DNA of 64,000 nucleotides, taken from NCBI GenBank assembly GCA_020137815.1, contig CM035358.1:4733614-4797613 (forward strand), given 5' to 3'. Positions 45,901-63,451 of this stretch are shown here, piece by piece; position 1 is the first letter of the stretch, and each line of letters opens with the position of its first letter. This DNA is from Hormiphora californensis. Its lineage: Eukaryota > Ctenophora > Tentaculata > Cydippida > Pleurobrachiidae. A model generated the notes under the pieces. It saw only the letters and a program-made list of their open reading frames with translations, was not told the origin of the DNA and searched no databases. The position numbers and the translations under genes were made by a program.

Positions 45901-48646
45901 TCACAGCTCGACGACAGCATTTGCTTACTGCGGCTCATCTCTCTGATGCGCGGCGCATTTCTCGTTGGATTTCTCGTCGGATTTCTCGTCGGAATATGTC
46001 GGATGACCACTGTTAGAGTTAGATATTTTGTAGATTATGCTGCTAAGTTTTAGTTCAGATAATCTAAAAAAACCGCATTGTAATTATTTCTTTAAAATAA
46101 TTTCCTTCCTTTTTCAGATATTCCCCAACTTGGGAGGACACTGTATTAGCATGCACCCAGGCAGGGGTAAGATATTGTAAGAACATCAGACATGATAATG
46201 AACCGATATTCACAGAAGACTTTGGTCCAACGGGCAGGTAAGTGTTGTTTAAAAAAACGTGACAAGATACCTAAGACAGATTGCTTGTAAATGAATTTTG
46301 AACATTGTTCAGATTTTTTGCCGTCTAGTTCAATATATTCGAAATAGGGGTTTTACCCGAGTGAACCCTCCAAACCAGAAACCGACCGAAACAAGTAAAC
46401 AACCAATCAGAACTCGTTATTTAGGTCACGTGACTGGTTATCAGCCAATCAGGGACCAATATTTCCTGATTCGGTCGGTTCCTACTCCAAACCCAATGTC
46501 GTTTCAGGTGTTTTAGGTTCAATCCCGATGGATGGATTAAAAGCAAGGCCGGTGATTATGGGTCTGTGTATTTACGGCTCAACGTCAATAGACGCGAATA
46601 TCTTAACTTAGGTGATGCCTTGTATTTTTTTAAAGAGCACAAATTCCATGCCAACTGAAAGAATTCTGTCATCTGTTGTCACGACAGCAGTTAAACCACA
46701 GTTTTGGTTCATTATCATTACCTATGTATTTGAACTGATACAATTATGAATTGTTGCGTGTGAACAACACAGCATGATGGCATAAAAGCGTAAAGCAGTT
46801 TTGAAATAATTTTACTAACATTCTCCCTCCAGATGAGATATACTTTACAATAGCCATCCACCACCACGCTCAGTTCAGTGTTACTCGAAACACAGGAATT
46901 CAGATTAGTCCGGGGTTCAAGTATAAAGTGGGAGTCAGGACGGTTGAGGTAATATTTTCAACACTACAAAATACACAACATACCTAGTTGTTATATAGTG
47001 TATGTACTACAAAACGTTACAATAGTAAGTTACCATGGTACGTTTGGTAACCTACGAACATTGAATCTGTCAGGGCAATAGATCATGTTAATGATTTCAG
47101 AGGTTTGAACTGGATGTCACGGAGGGTGGGGACTGCAACAGAGAACAGGGCTCCAACAGCTACGGAGCATACGATCTGGAATCATGTCACATGGAATGCC
47201 GAGACAGGTATGTAACATGAAGTGTTGTAACCATGGCAACCAAATGCAGACATAAATAATCGATATATATGGACCGTGGCAACCAATGATAATTCTCTTG
47301 CTATAAGTATTTTTTTTAATTTATTTTCATGCAGTTCAAAGTTCTTTGTGTCATTTCGTCACAGTTGAAAAGTCGGTTCTCAGCCGGAAATATTAAACTC
47401 TACTTCAAATTGTACTACTAAATTATCATCTAATTACATAACAACTAATTATCTTCTAAATAATTACTAATTATCATCTAATTAATTACTTCCCTACTAC
47501 AGATACCTATATCAAAAATGTAACTGCGTCCTATGGCTGCCTCCTGTGGACATGTTCAACTACACTGTGTGCACATTAAAACAGGTCCACTCCTGTGGAT
47601 ATCCCGCTTATGTGGATTACAGTACGTGAATTATTTTAAGTTGATTAAATAATTACCACATTAAGACCAGTTTTTACACGTGGTTACAATTTAATTTAGC
47701 TGCATTTCTCCCCCACCCAGTTCACGCGATAACAGATACCGATCACGAGAACGAATATCATTGTGATTGCCCGGTTAGTTGTTAACATGATGTTAGTTGT
47801 TATGAAATAACTTGATCGAGTTAGAGCTAGCTCAAATAATTATAGGACAATCTTTCCAGTCCACTAATTTAGTTTTGCATCAGTGATATATTGTGATCTG
47901 ATTTAGCTGTTCATTACCACTGATACGATACTACTTTAATTATTATTTAAACCAGTGCAGGTGCCATGTAATAACACAGTACCACAAATGCAGGTGCCAT
48001 GTAATAACACAGTGTTCAACATGCAAACGACAACAACGGCCCTCAGCAAGGAATGGGCGAAGAGGAAATGGGAAAGGGAAGGAGAGAGATTTAATTACAC
48101 CGTGCAGGATATCTTGTAAGTTTTAGATGTGTTGGGACATATTGAAAAGAGGCTTACACATAATAGAGACTAGCACGAAGAGTCATCTTTTTTGATAAGT
48201 TACAAAAAGACAATTATATGCCGTATGTTACAACTTTATCAAAACTTGCTCTGAACTCATTATTCAGAAAACGGCGTAGGTTACAAATAACCTTTACTAC
48301 AGCTCCAAATATTTTCAGAGATAATTACGTAGTCTTGGAAGTGTATTTCGCTGACATGTACATTGACAAAGTGGAGCAAATACCAGCATACAGCTTCTGG
48401 AATTTATTAGGTAAAACACGAGATGAAGCATCAACAAGAACATATATAATTTTATGTAACACATAATAATATTGTAAACGTTCTCAACATGTGAATCCCT
48501 TTTCCACAGCGGACGTAGGAGGAATGATGGGCCTCCTTCTCGGAGCAAGCGTGTTTACCCTCCTAGAAGCCTTCACGCAAGCTTGGAACAAGTTGTACGC
48601 TTGTTCAAAAAGAAACTCAGCCGATTCGTCGTCGGCTTCCATGTAA
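42977..48646 (+). CDS. DEG/ENaC-family sodium channel subunit, 13 exons
   Basis: Exons 42977-43077, 45117-45202, 45410-45561, 45685-45815, 46118-46237, 46517-46611, 46833-46948, 47101-47207, 47503-47621, 47721-47773, 47994-48115, 48268-48410, 48510-48646. Phases all match, giving 493 residues. TM1 (QVLYWLYIGVWGCAIMYTIY) is followed by YLEKPVRTQISIY and FPTISICNLN, the family's post-TM1 signature. The Cys-rich ectodomain includes CHMECRDRYLYQKCNC and CDCPVPCNNTVF. The pre-TM2 region reads DNYVVLEVYFADMYIDKVEQ then IPAYSFWNLLADVGGMMGLL, with LGASVFTLLEAF; GAS is the selectivity-filter motif. The family forms trimeric amiloride-sensitive cation channels gated by protons, peptides or force. Odd: the N-terminal His-Gly gating motif is not visible (EEFTTFLGELF there). 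Start Met 42977 is uncertain; an acceptor-like TTATTTCAG precedes it. A second acceptor 33 bp upstream of exon 11 adds 11 residues. Confidence 0.93.
43634..43857. mobile_element. 224-bp MITE with TA target
   Basis: Inverted ends TAGTCCCAGGAAAATGACTA / (inverted) TAGTCCCTGGAAAATGACTA, continuing about 35 bp with few mismatches. TA flanks both sides. In DEG/ENaC intron 1. Just upstream (43144-43225) another inverted pair, AAAACAGCCGT/ACGGCTGTTTT, suggests a further small element. Confidence 0.78.
46376..46484 (-). mobile_element. hAT-type MITE, copy 7
   Basis: Full-length reverse copy with the 8-bp duplication CTCCAAAC at 46368-46375 and 46485-46492. It ends 32 bp before the acceptor of DEG/ENaC exon 6. 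Confidence 0.92.
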
Positions 48647-49507
48647 AAAACATTGGGGTGGGAGTGTGAGCACGATATGTGTCAGATTTTGATGGAGGTT
48701 TTAGTTTGATTTCTAAAATGATTAGTCACAACGACAACAATTGTACATCACAGATGATATTCACTCATTCGCATACTCGCTGCGGCCCCAGAACCCATTC
48801 GCTGCCAGACAGCATACTGCATGATACTCGTCACTTCGGAATTCGGACTACCACCGACGGTTCACAGGATTATTGTCTGTCGGCACGACCCGAGCTCGGA
48901 GCTGAGCTCACTGTAAATTTCAAAACGGGCCTGCTACCGGATCATGAGCTTAATAGCTCAGCGTAGGCAAACATTAATTCTTGGTGCCTTGCATTGCTAG
49001 TATTCCATCGTTTTTGGCAGTCGAGACGGGTCAGGGCTGCCCGTCACAAGGCAGCTTGTAGTGAAAAAAACGGTTTCGGTCATGAATTCGGTAAAAAGAC
49101 GCGTAAGCGTGACTAATCATGGCGCTAGTTTGACAGCACGTTAATATGCTAAATATCAGCACGTTACTGTGCCATTTGTTTAGTTGTAGGATAATTTGAA
49201 TCAAGCGGGACAGAATCTTTAATTTCCACGCATTAAAAAAAAGAAGAAAAATCACGGCTCAGCTCATTTTTCATTCCAATGGAGGCACCCCGAATGTGTT
49301 GAGACGCGCATATCGCGACGCGCATGAGACGCGCATGCGACGCGCACCAAATTGGTCAAATTCAAAAAATGTGAAAATGCGTTTTTAAAATTTTAAGACT
49401 TGAGGCCTCTTGGACGTTTTGGGGACTTGATGGTGACCCATAAGGAGTCCGAGTATCGTGCACGTGAAAGGCTCGGTTACCCCCATACTTCTGTCCACGT
49501 ATAGGCT
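48647..49507. other. Intergenic between DEG/ENaC and SLC35A
   Basis: Single-copy sequence with no recognised gene. Its right part holds the CpG-rich GACGCGCAT cluster near the SLC35A start. Confidence 0.6.
49303..49347 (+). promoter_or_regulatory. GACGCGCAT cluster upstream of SLC35A
   Basis: Four copies of GACGCGCA(T/C) at 49303, 49317, 49328 and 49339, including GCGCATGCG, which resembles the NRF1 site (consensus YGCGCAYGCGCR). It lies about 160-200 bp before the ATG. Function inferred from position only. Confidence 0.4.
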
Positions 49508-50614
49508 ATGCAGTACCAGTTTCTCAAGACACGATACAAGAAGCTCTCCCGAGAAACGATGTGCGTCATCTTTGTCATGTACCTGGCCCTTTTCATTACC
49601 CAGGGCCTGGCCGTAACAGCCACCCAGAACCCGGACCACAAGTACGAGTACAACACTGCAACCGTGGTCCTACTGGGGGAGGCTTTTAAACTTGTGGCTG
49701 CTATTGTCATCCACGTGTTCAACAACTCATGGAACGAATTCAAGATGGAGATCGTGGAACGACGGAAGTTGTTTGTGTTGTACTTTGCCCCCGCGGCACT
49801 CTACTGTCTGTATAACAATCTCCAGTTTACCAGTTTGACTTGGTTTGATCCTACCTCCTACTTCGTGCTAATGCAGTTCAGGGTGGTAATAACGGGTGTT
49901 CTCTTCCAAATCTTCTTCAGCAAGGAGCTGACTCCAATGCAGTGGTTGTCTCTAATCCTCCTTACCATGGGATGTATCGTCCAGAGACTACATGAGAATG
50001 ACATTGGGAAACTATCACTGGACATAAATGTGTACCTCGTGTTGATCTTGATTCAGGTTCTGAGCTCTTGTTTCGCGGGCGTCTACACGGAGTATATACT
50101 GAAGAAACAGCCGGGGGATGTAATGATTCAGAACGTGTATCTGTACGGTAACAGTGTCCTGTGTAATCTTGTTTTAATAATGTGTAAGGGCCAGTTGGGT
50201 GACTTCTTCTCCGCGGAGGGCTGGGCACCGCTCGGGAGTTTCAAAGTGTGTTACATCATCATCAACACGACGTGCATTGGGATTACTGTCAGTCTCTTCC
50301 TGAAATATTTGAACTCAATTTTAAAGACATTTGCTAGCGCGTTGGAGATCGTTTTTACTGCGATCTTATCTTACGTGATATTCGGAGTTTCTATAGACTT
50401 TGGTACGATAATCAGCGTGCTACTGATATTCATTGCTACCTACCTTTACTCAGCCAACCCGGTTAATAATACAAGGGATGGGAGTGATAAGGCAAACTCA
50501 CCACCCTTATCACCTACAACTCTGTCGAGTAGGGATAGTCTGGACAATAATTCCAACCATGTGACATTAAATACAACCCGGTCTCGTGCCCTGAGCGGGA
50601 GTGAGAATGTATAG
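49508..50614 (+). CDS. Nucleotide-sugar transporter, SLC35A family, single exon
   Basis: An intronless 368-residue multi-pass membrane protein with about ten hydrophobic helices. Family features: LLGEAFKLVAAIVIHVF, LYCLYNNLQFTSLTWFDPTS then YFVLMQFRVVITGVLFQIFF, a central QWLSLILLTMGCIVQRL, and FAGVYTEYILKKQ (family: FAGVYxExxLK). SLC35A proteins exchange nucleotide sugars for the nucleoside monophosphate across the Golgi membrane. The substrate cannot be told from sequence, and the subgroup is uncertain; it is not a close match to SLC35A1-A3. The hydrophilic C-terminal tail (about 50 residues, Ser/Asn/Thr-rich) is cytosolic in relatives. ATG 49508 is the first in frame. Lack of introns among intron-rich neighbours could reflect retroposition, but no poly-A remnant is seen. 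Confidence 0.88.
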   Translation: MQYQFLKTRYKKLSRETMCVIFVMYLALFITQGLAVTATQNPDHKYEYNTATVVLLGEAFKLVAAIVIHVFNNSWNEFKMEIVERRKLFVLYFAPAALYCLYNNLQFTSLTWFDPTSYFVLMQFRVVITGVLFQIFFSKELTPMQWLSLILLTMGCIVQRLHENDIGKLSLDINVYLVLILIQVLSSCFAGVYTEYILKKQPGDVMIQNVYLYGNSVLCNLVLIMCKGQLGDFFSAEGWAPLGSFKVCYIIINTTCIGITVSLFLKYLNSILKTFASALEIVFTAILSYVIFGVSIDFGTIISVLLIFIATYLYSANPVNNTRDGSDKANSPPLSPTTLSSRDSLDNNSNHVTLNTTRSRALSGSENV

Positions 50615-51202
50615 TGATATTATATCTAGTATATAGGTGAGTGTGTGTCGTGAGTCATGAGTCATGTATATTCGTGCGTGTATTATACCAGCAATGTGAA
50701 TAACGATGCACAAATTAGATGAGGCTTTGTTAGGTGAGCCAGGCTGATATTATTTTGTTATACAAGTGGGGTGTGGACTGTGTAGTGGGAGGAGACAAAA
50801 GAATTGGAGATAATGTAAAGACAGTGTTTTGGGGTGTGTGTAGAGAGAGAGAGAGAGTGGAAGAGAGTGTGGAGAGAGAGAGAGGGAGAGAGAGAGAGAG
50901 AGAGAGAAACTATGGATTGCCATATGTACCTTGTAAATTTCTGTGTGTAGACATCTGGCATTCATGAAATAACAATGCGCCAAGATTATAAAATAATGCA
51001 TAAATTCTACTGCTGGTAATAATATAACACAGCTGCTGTGCAATGTTATATTTTACTACTCACTGTTATACGGGGGGAATGAATAATTGGCAATGTCACA
51101 TGTTGGCCCGCAGCTAACCAGCCACGAAGACGTGCAGCAGGAAGACGTGCAGTTGCTTGCGAGTTCTCCGAAAATTCAGTAGAACGAGGAGGGAGGGAGA
51201 GA

Positions 51203-51271
<69 letters not shown>

Positions 51272-52701
51272 TGAGAGGGTGAGAGAATGAAATGTAATGT
51301 GAAATAGACAGGTTGAAGGACGGAATTTTTGTTTATTCAATGATTATATATCTGGCTCTAAGAAATAAGTGAGATTAATATGACATAATTTCTAAGAAAT
51401 CAGTGAGAATGAAAGGGTGAAGCGATAATGAAAGAGTGAGGCTGGAAAGAGTGGAGTTGAAATTCAGAAAGGAATGATTATGGTTAAATTATTGCATGCG
51501 AATGATCAATCCGAGCAACCAATTTTACATTTGTATTTAACAATTGATGATTTCACTCTGGCCTATCTATGAATTTTCTCTCTTTCTTTATTTCTCTCTC
51601 TCTCTGGGTTTCTCTATTTTTGTCCGTTTTTGCTGCACAACAACTGCTGTTATTAGGTCATCAGCGTGATTTAACTTTGACGCAGTTAGGAAAATCCAAG
51701 AGAAATAAAGCAAGAGAGAGAAGAGAGAAATAGAGTGCGACAAAAAGAGAGAACGAAATAGAGAGAAAGAGAGAGAGAGAGAGGGAGAGAAATGAAGATA
51801 GACAGAGTGACAGAAACAGATGAAATCGGTTTTGGAAATGTGTGCTAGGTGATAGAATAGGGCACGTGTTTTTTACTTGATCAATAATCAATCACGGTTA
51901 TCTTCTGTTTTTCTTTTTTAATTTAGTTTTACATGTATCCCATATGACGTGTTTTACATTTGTTTGCAGAAAACTCGGTTCTAAAATCACATGCACATTA
52001 TGTGTAAAATACACAACAGTGTATCACTTGAAAGGATTTACTCGATTGCGTCATAAAGCCGCCCTTCTCCTTCCGCTCTCTAATTACCGGCTTGATTAGC
52101 CCCACTTGTACACTCCGAGTGTAGACGTGTTGGGGAGGTACTACTGCTGCAACATCGGGAACCGCTCCCAAATAAAAGTGCCGCCTTCGCAATAATGTAA
52201 CGCGCGGTGACCTTCTTCTGAGCTTCATCGCGCGAACAGTCAATCTGTTGCGGAAACCGTGGTCGGGTTTGTTTTGCGCGGGTTTGTTTTGCGCGTTACA
52301 TTACGCCGCGCGTGGGTTTTCACTTATTAGCTTTTTAAAGTTTTCAAAAATCAAATATTTAATTTTTAAAATTTGTTTTGTTTTCCAGAAGTTCTGTGGT
52401 TTAAAGTGGCTGGGTGCACCCCCGCAATAAAGGCCTGGCCTACAGAGCTATCTCCCAGCAGTTTATAAGTTTTTCATTGATAAATGATGATGACATCCTT
52501 GATCCTATTGAGTTCGTTTGAAATGCTTGTGTACGCCTCTTCTGAGGGCCCTGCAGGCAGCAGCGTGTACCGATAGCCGTCGTGGTTAAAATTTAAATTG
52601 AAGAGAATCTCTTCAAGAGAAGAAGGATGTGTTCACTTTTTAACTTCATCTTGTAAAGCATTGTCCCTTAATTAGTTATGTAGATTTACTGAAGCTGAAG
52701 A
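50615..52701. other. Intergenic with GA tracts and inverted repeats
   Basis: Holds (GA)n at about 50840-50910, 51190-51270 and degenerate 51705-51790. A CpG-rich block at 52190-52310 has inverted AATGTAACGCG/CGCGTTACATT and a direct CGGGTTTGTTTTGCG pair. No gene recognised. Confidence 0.6.
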
Positions 52702-58604
<5,903 letters not shown>

Positions 58605-59764
58605 GTAAGTCTGTTCGTCTGTTTGTTTTTCCGTAAGTCTGTTCGTCAGTTTGTTTTTCTGCAAGTTTGTTTGTCTGTTTGTTTTTCTGCAAGTTTGTTA
58701 GTCTGTTTGTCCGTAAAACTGTCTCTAATTATATTTTTGTCTCCCCAAGTTTGTCTGTTCAATTGTGTTCCTCCCAAACTACAAACTTTTGTCCCAATTG
58801 TGGGTACTTTGTTGTTCATCTGTGTGTGTAAAATATCATCTTCACAATACTATGAGGTGGGGCACTACTATTAGTACATAGTTACATAGTAGTAAGGTGG
58901 GGCTGTCGGGGCACGTACCAGGGCATTGTCAGCACGTACCATGGCGCATTATCAAGTGAGTTCCTACCAGCTCCTTTTCGAACAATAGAAGGGTGTGGGA
59001 TCATCCCTCTCCCTTTTATATCCATTGGGATGGGAGTGTATTCGTGGCACGCGCCTAGGAATCTTTCAAAAGAGTGGCTCGTGATGCAGATGAAACCTAT
59101 TATTTGTGTGCAGGATTACTAACAGCACGTGGTCTGTATTGAAGCACACACATAGTGTGCCACGTGACCGATGTAATGACAATCAATTGACCGCAGAAAC
59201 ACAATTGAGTTGCAGGATATTGCAGCCTCAAAGAGATAGAGAGAGAGAGGGAGTGAGAGAGAGAGGGAGAGAGAGGGAGAGAGAGAGAGAGAGAAAGACA
59301 GTGAGTGAGAGAGAGAGAGAGAGAGTGGGATAATTTTAGCCCTTGTTTGTACGAGGTATGGAGAGAGAGAAATAGAGAAATAGAGAAATATTTGCATACG
59401 ATAATAGTATGTGTACAGTCCTTGCAAAAATGACATCTATCCTCTAACTCTTTCCATTTTTCTCCATTCTTTCACAAAATATATCACTGACAAACAGCAT
59501 GGTCACCTCACACTATGTGTATTTTGTAAGGTTTCCTGTTTTGTGGTGCTACAACTACTGCATCCGGTTTGGTACTCAGCTCTAGACTAGACGACTGGTG
59601 CACCTGCAGGGGTCATTGGGTGAGGGTGAAAAGAGAGAGAAATGGGCCATAAATGTGAAATTTAGGCCCAAGGTTGTTTTGTGTTACTGAAAACCCGGCA
59701 GGAGAAAATGTGTAATAATTCTGTGGTACCATCACCAACTTGTTACCGTCTCCTACAGGCTGTA

Positions 59765-59803
<39 letters not shown>

Positions 59804-59862
59804 TCTCTCTCTCTCTCTCTCTCTTGCTCTATCTCTCTTTCTCTCTCTCACACACACACACA

Positions 59863-59901
<39 letters not shown>

Positions 59902-60899
59902 TCTCTCTCCATACAAACAAGGAAATTGAGATGTATTATAGCTCTCCCTGCGCTAATAGTTACTACTGCAGCTGACTACCACCAAATTCACGAGTGTATG
60001 TGTGTGAGGGTGGGGGAGGGGTGCTAGATAGATTGAGGTCCAAATGTTTCGTTGGAAAAAGAAGCCCTTAAAACATTAAAGGAGAAAAATGATGAGCCTA
60101 ATTTTTCCTTTGTCGAATGTTTCTAGTTGTAGATAGTTACTGAGGCCAGATGGGATGGTCTGGCGGGTAGCCAAAGCTATCTAGTAGTTACTAATGTAGA
60201 GAGAGGAGGGAGAGAAGAGAAGTGAGAAGGAGAGAGAGAAGAGAGTAGAGAGAGAGAGAGAGAAAATGAAAGAGAGCGAGAAGGGAAGTGTGTGATGGAG
60301 GGGAGCAGAGAAACATTACTCAGAGGACATGTTATATTTTTCCACCTTTCTACTGTCACGAAATGTTTGCAGTTCCACGCTATCCAACGGGAAGCCCTTC
60401 CAAAGTATTATAACTCAACCCATTCAAAGTATAATTCACCCCTTCATTACAAAGTGAAATTCCCACTCCACTGCACTGCTTAATTTATAAAACTCATCAT
60501 TATGCTACATGACAGGACGCTGCGGTTTGGTGATGTGACTTACAAAGTGACGTGGTGGTTTTTATATCCTTGGCATCTTTCCAGGATCCTACGTTTAGAA
60601 GTTGTCATGCTGGCAGCTAGTAGTACATGGGGGCTGGCACTTTCTTTTTTATTTATTTCTTGTAAACACAGTCAGAATATAAAACACAGATCTGAAAAGG
60701 AGTCTTTACCGAATTTTTGCGCTAAGTTTTTCCTGGGGTTTACGATTTTTTTACCGTACAAGTGAGATGATCATGAGATAGAAGGAGAATTAGAAACCAC
60801 CTTATTAGGCGAGTAGACTGCAATAATTAAAATGGCGGCTATAAAACCACTTTCTTGTCACGTCCCCTTCCTTTCTTGCTGTGTCTGTCTCTCTCTCTA

Positions 60900-60942
<43 letters not shown>

Positions 60943-61022
60943 ACTCCTTCTCTCTATCTCACTCTCTCTATGTCTCTCTTTCTCTCTCTATCTCTATATC
61001 TCTATCTCACTCTCTCTTTCTC

Positions 61023-61069
<47 letters not shown>

Positions 61070-62010
61070 TTCAATTTTCTTTGAAAGAGCTTAAATTTTA
61101 GCCACGTATACACAGATTTAACCGCACTGTTTAATATATAGGACAGAGAGGGGAAGGAAGACAGAGGGGGGGGAAGAAAGAAGGTCTTTGTAATATTTTA
61201 AACTGTAGATCCGATGGGTGTGGCTGATACATAATATTGGTGGGAATGAGAATTGTTACACGAAGTTTGTTACACGTGTGTTCGATCACTCAAACTGTAA
61301 AGATGTTGGTGATCTTTTTTTGGAGGAACACACATGATAAGCACACTGTGAAGGTTGGGTTGTTAGAAGTTTGTGCAGGCACGGTAAACGCTGCACATTA
61401 GTTTAGTGCGGGTTGATTGTATGCAAAACAACATATATACTCAGTATATATTTGCACGGCACTAAACCACACACGATATTGAAGTATTTTTTGCAGCAGC
61501 TGTAACAGCCGTTCCATCTAGTTATCACTACTGCTATACCTTGTTTATGTCACGTGACATATGTATCACGTGACATCCACAGTGTGCGTGTCTAGGTGAA
61601 TTACACCGAAACCATATATATCACCGCGGTAGGCTGGAGTAATGTGAACTGTGGTCTAGGAAAATTAATAAACTGGGGAAATTAATAAACTGGGGGTTGT
61701 TGGTGTTTTCCTGAAAAGTATAATTATTATGGGCGTGGAGAGGCTGTATATATTATAGTAACCCCCGGCCCTAGTACTAAGTAGTAATATATGTCAACAG
61801 GTCAATGTTTAAACAGCTTAGACAGTGCTGAATCAGCAACTTTTTTATGACAGGGGTGAGGGTGAAACAAGCTCAAAATTTATCAGAATAGTTGTCTGCT
61901 TTACTTTTATATTTTGTCACCACGCTGTATTTTCTTCAGTTCGAGATTTCAGTCTGAGCTGGTCTGAGTCCTCTATCTGTCATGTTATTACTCACTCATC
62001 ACTCACTTAA

Positions 62011-62068
<58 letters not shown>

Positions 62069-63043
62069 TCTCTCTTTCCCTCTCTCTCTATCCATCCCTT
62101 TCCCTCTCTTTCTCTCTCTCTATCCATCCCTTTGACATGAAGGCACCCCGCCCTACGATCAAAGTCGGAGTTCTGGAGCCCGCAAGTATGAGGTATCTCC
62201 TGTATCCTGCCACATGGTGTCCAACTGTCCCTGCACAGAATATGATGAAACACCCTGTACTACTTGCATTCTCACTGTCCCTGTACACATCATAGTGGGA
62301 CACCCTGTACATCACGCTACTTGGCAGTGATTACATCATTCTCTAAATTGTATCAAACATCCCTGCGAGTATGACAAATTGTGGGTCATGACGTATGTTC
62401 CGTGTTACTTCCATGCTTGCAGTATGTATTACCAACTACGTCATTAGGGGGGCCCCGTGATAGAAATATTTTAGGAAGAAGGTGTAATCGGATCATGGGC
62501 GGAGTGAGAGAAGGAAGAGAACTAGGAGAGAGGCTTTTAGGCGAGATAAATGCAGGGAAGTTATGAGAGATTACGGGTGAGAGAGAGGGAAGGTGGGAGA
62601 TCATTAGATTACCCCCAGAAAGTGACATGGATCCGTGTGTGTGTGTGAGAGTAGGGGATCTTGGATCAAGGCCGTATGATACACCGATCTAAACAACTCC
62701 CTTATTAAAACACCATGTGTACGTCAATCAACTAACACCCCAAACACCCTACATCCCATATATAATAACACCCTTCATTCAGTTTACTCACCACATCAAT
62801 TTGCTATAATATGATATTTGCCAAGGCGACAACCAACTTACAAATTACATTCGGTTTGTTCCATGTTCCTTCATGGCAGACTCAATCCGGTTTTGGAAAG
62901 TGGTAAATAAGGTTAGCAGGCCTGATCATGATAAAATACGATCCTAAATGTGGCAGTGTATTTTTTGAACACACATGAAAACTATTTCACTGTCACCAAA
63001 CATGTCTGTCAGTTAGTCTGTCCCCATCCCCCGAGACCAATGC

Positions 63044-63212
63044 AAGATATCTGTCGAACTGAGTGTGAGTTTGTGTGGCAAGGTATCTGTCGAACTGAGT
63101 ATTAGTTTGTGTGGCAAGGTATCTGTCGAACTGAGTGTGAGTTTGTGTGACAAGATATCTGTCGAACTGAGTGTGAGTTTGTGTGGCAAGATATCTGTCG
63201 AACTGAGTGTGA
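63044..63212 (+). repeat. 36-bp minisatellite, about five copies
   Basis: Tandem GATATCTGTCGAACTGAGTG units with small variations (GGTATC, GAGTATTAG). No coding role evident. Confidence 0.93.
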
Positions 63213-63378
63213 GTTTGCTGGTTTGTTTGTGAGTGAGTTTGTGTGTGTGGAAGATGTTGAAACCGAACACCAAATCTCACTTCCTTCTAATAACATATGG
63301 TGTGGCGCTGTGTTTTGTGTGTGAGAGTAGTTACCGGGATACCCCTTCCAGAACATCTGTTTTTCGATTATATAATAC

Positions 63379-63420
63379 AGTCGGACAAAAGTCTTTCCCC
63401 CGAGAATCCCGGGAAATTTG
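63379..63420 (+). mobile_element. Possible Tigger-like MITE end
   Basis: TA followed by CAGTCGGACAAAAGTC matches the start of the Tigger-like elements at 25981 and 33294. A matching inverted end is not clear. Confidence 0.3.
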
Positions 63421-63451
63421 GCTCTGAAATCGGCCATCCCCTTTATTACAC

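Larger units (their letters stand above)
58605..63451. other. Probable phosphatase intron or flank, repeat-rich
   Basis: Holds (GA)n near 59236-59325, (CT)n/(CA)n at 59767-59897, degenerate GA at 60197-60285, (CT)n at 60889-61070 and 62011-62130, and repeated TCTGTTTGTTTTTC-like words at 58610-58720. I looked for the next phosphatase exons (the YIATQGP and HCSAG regions) and did not find them. Confidence 0.5.
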
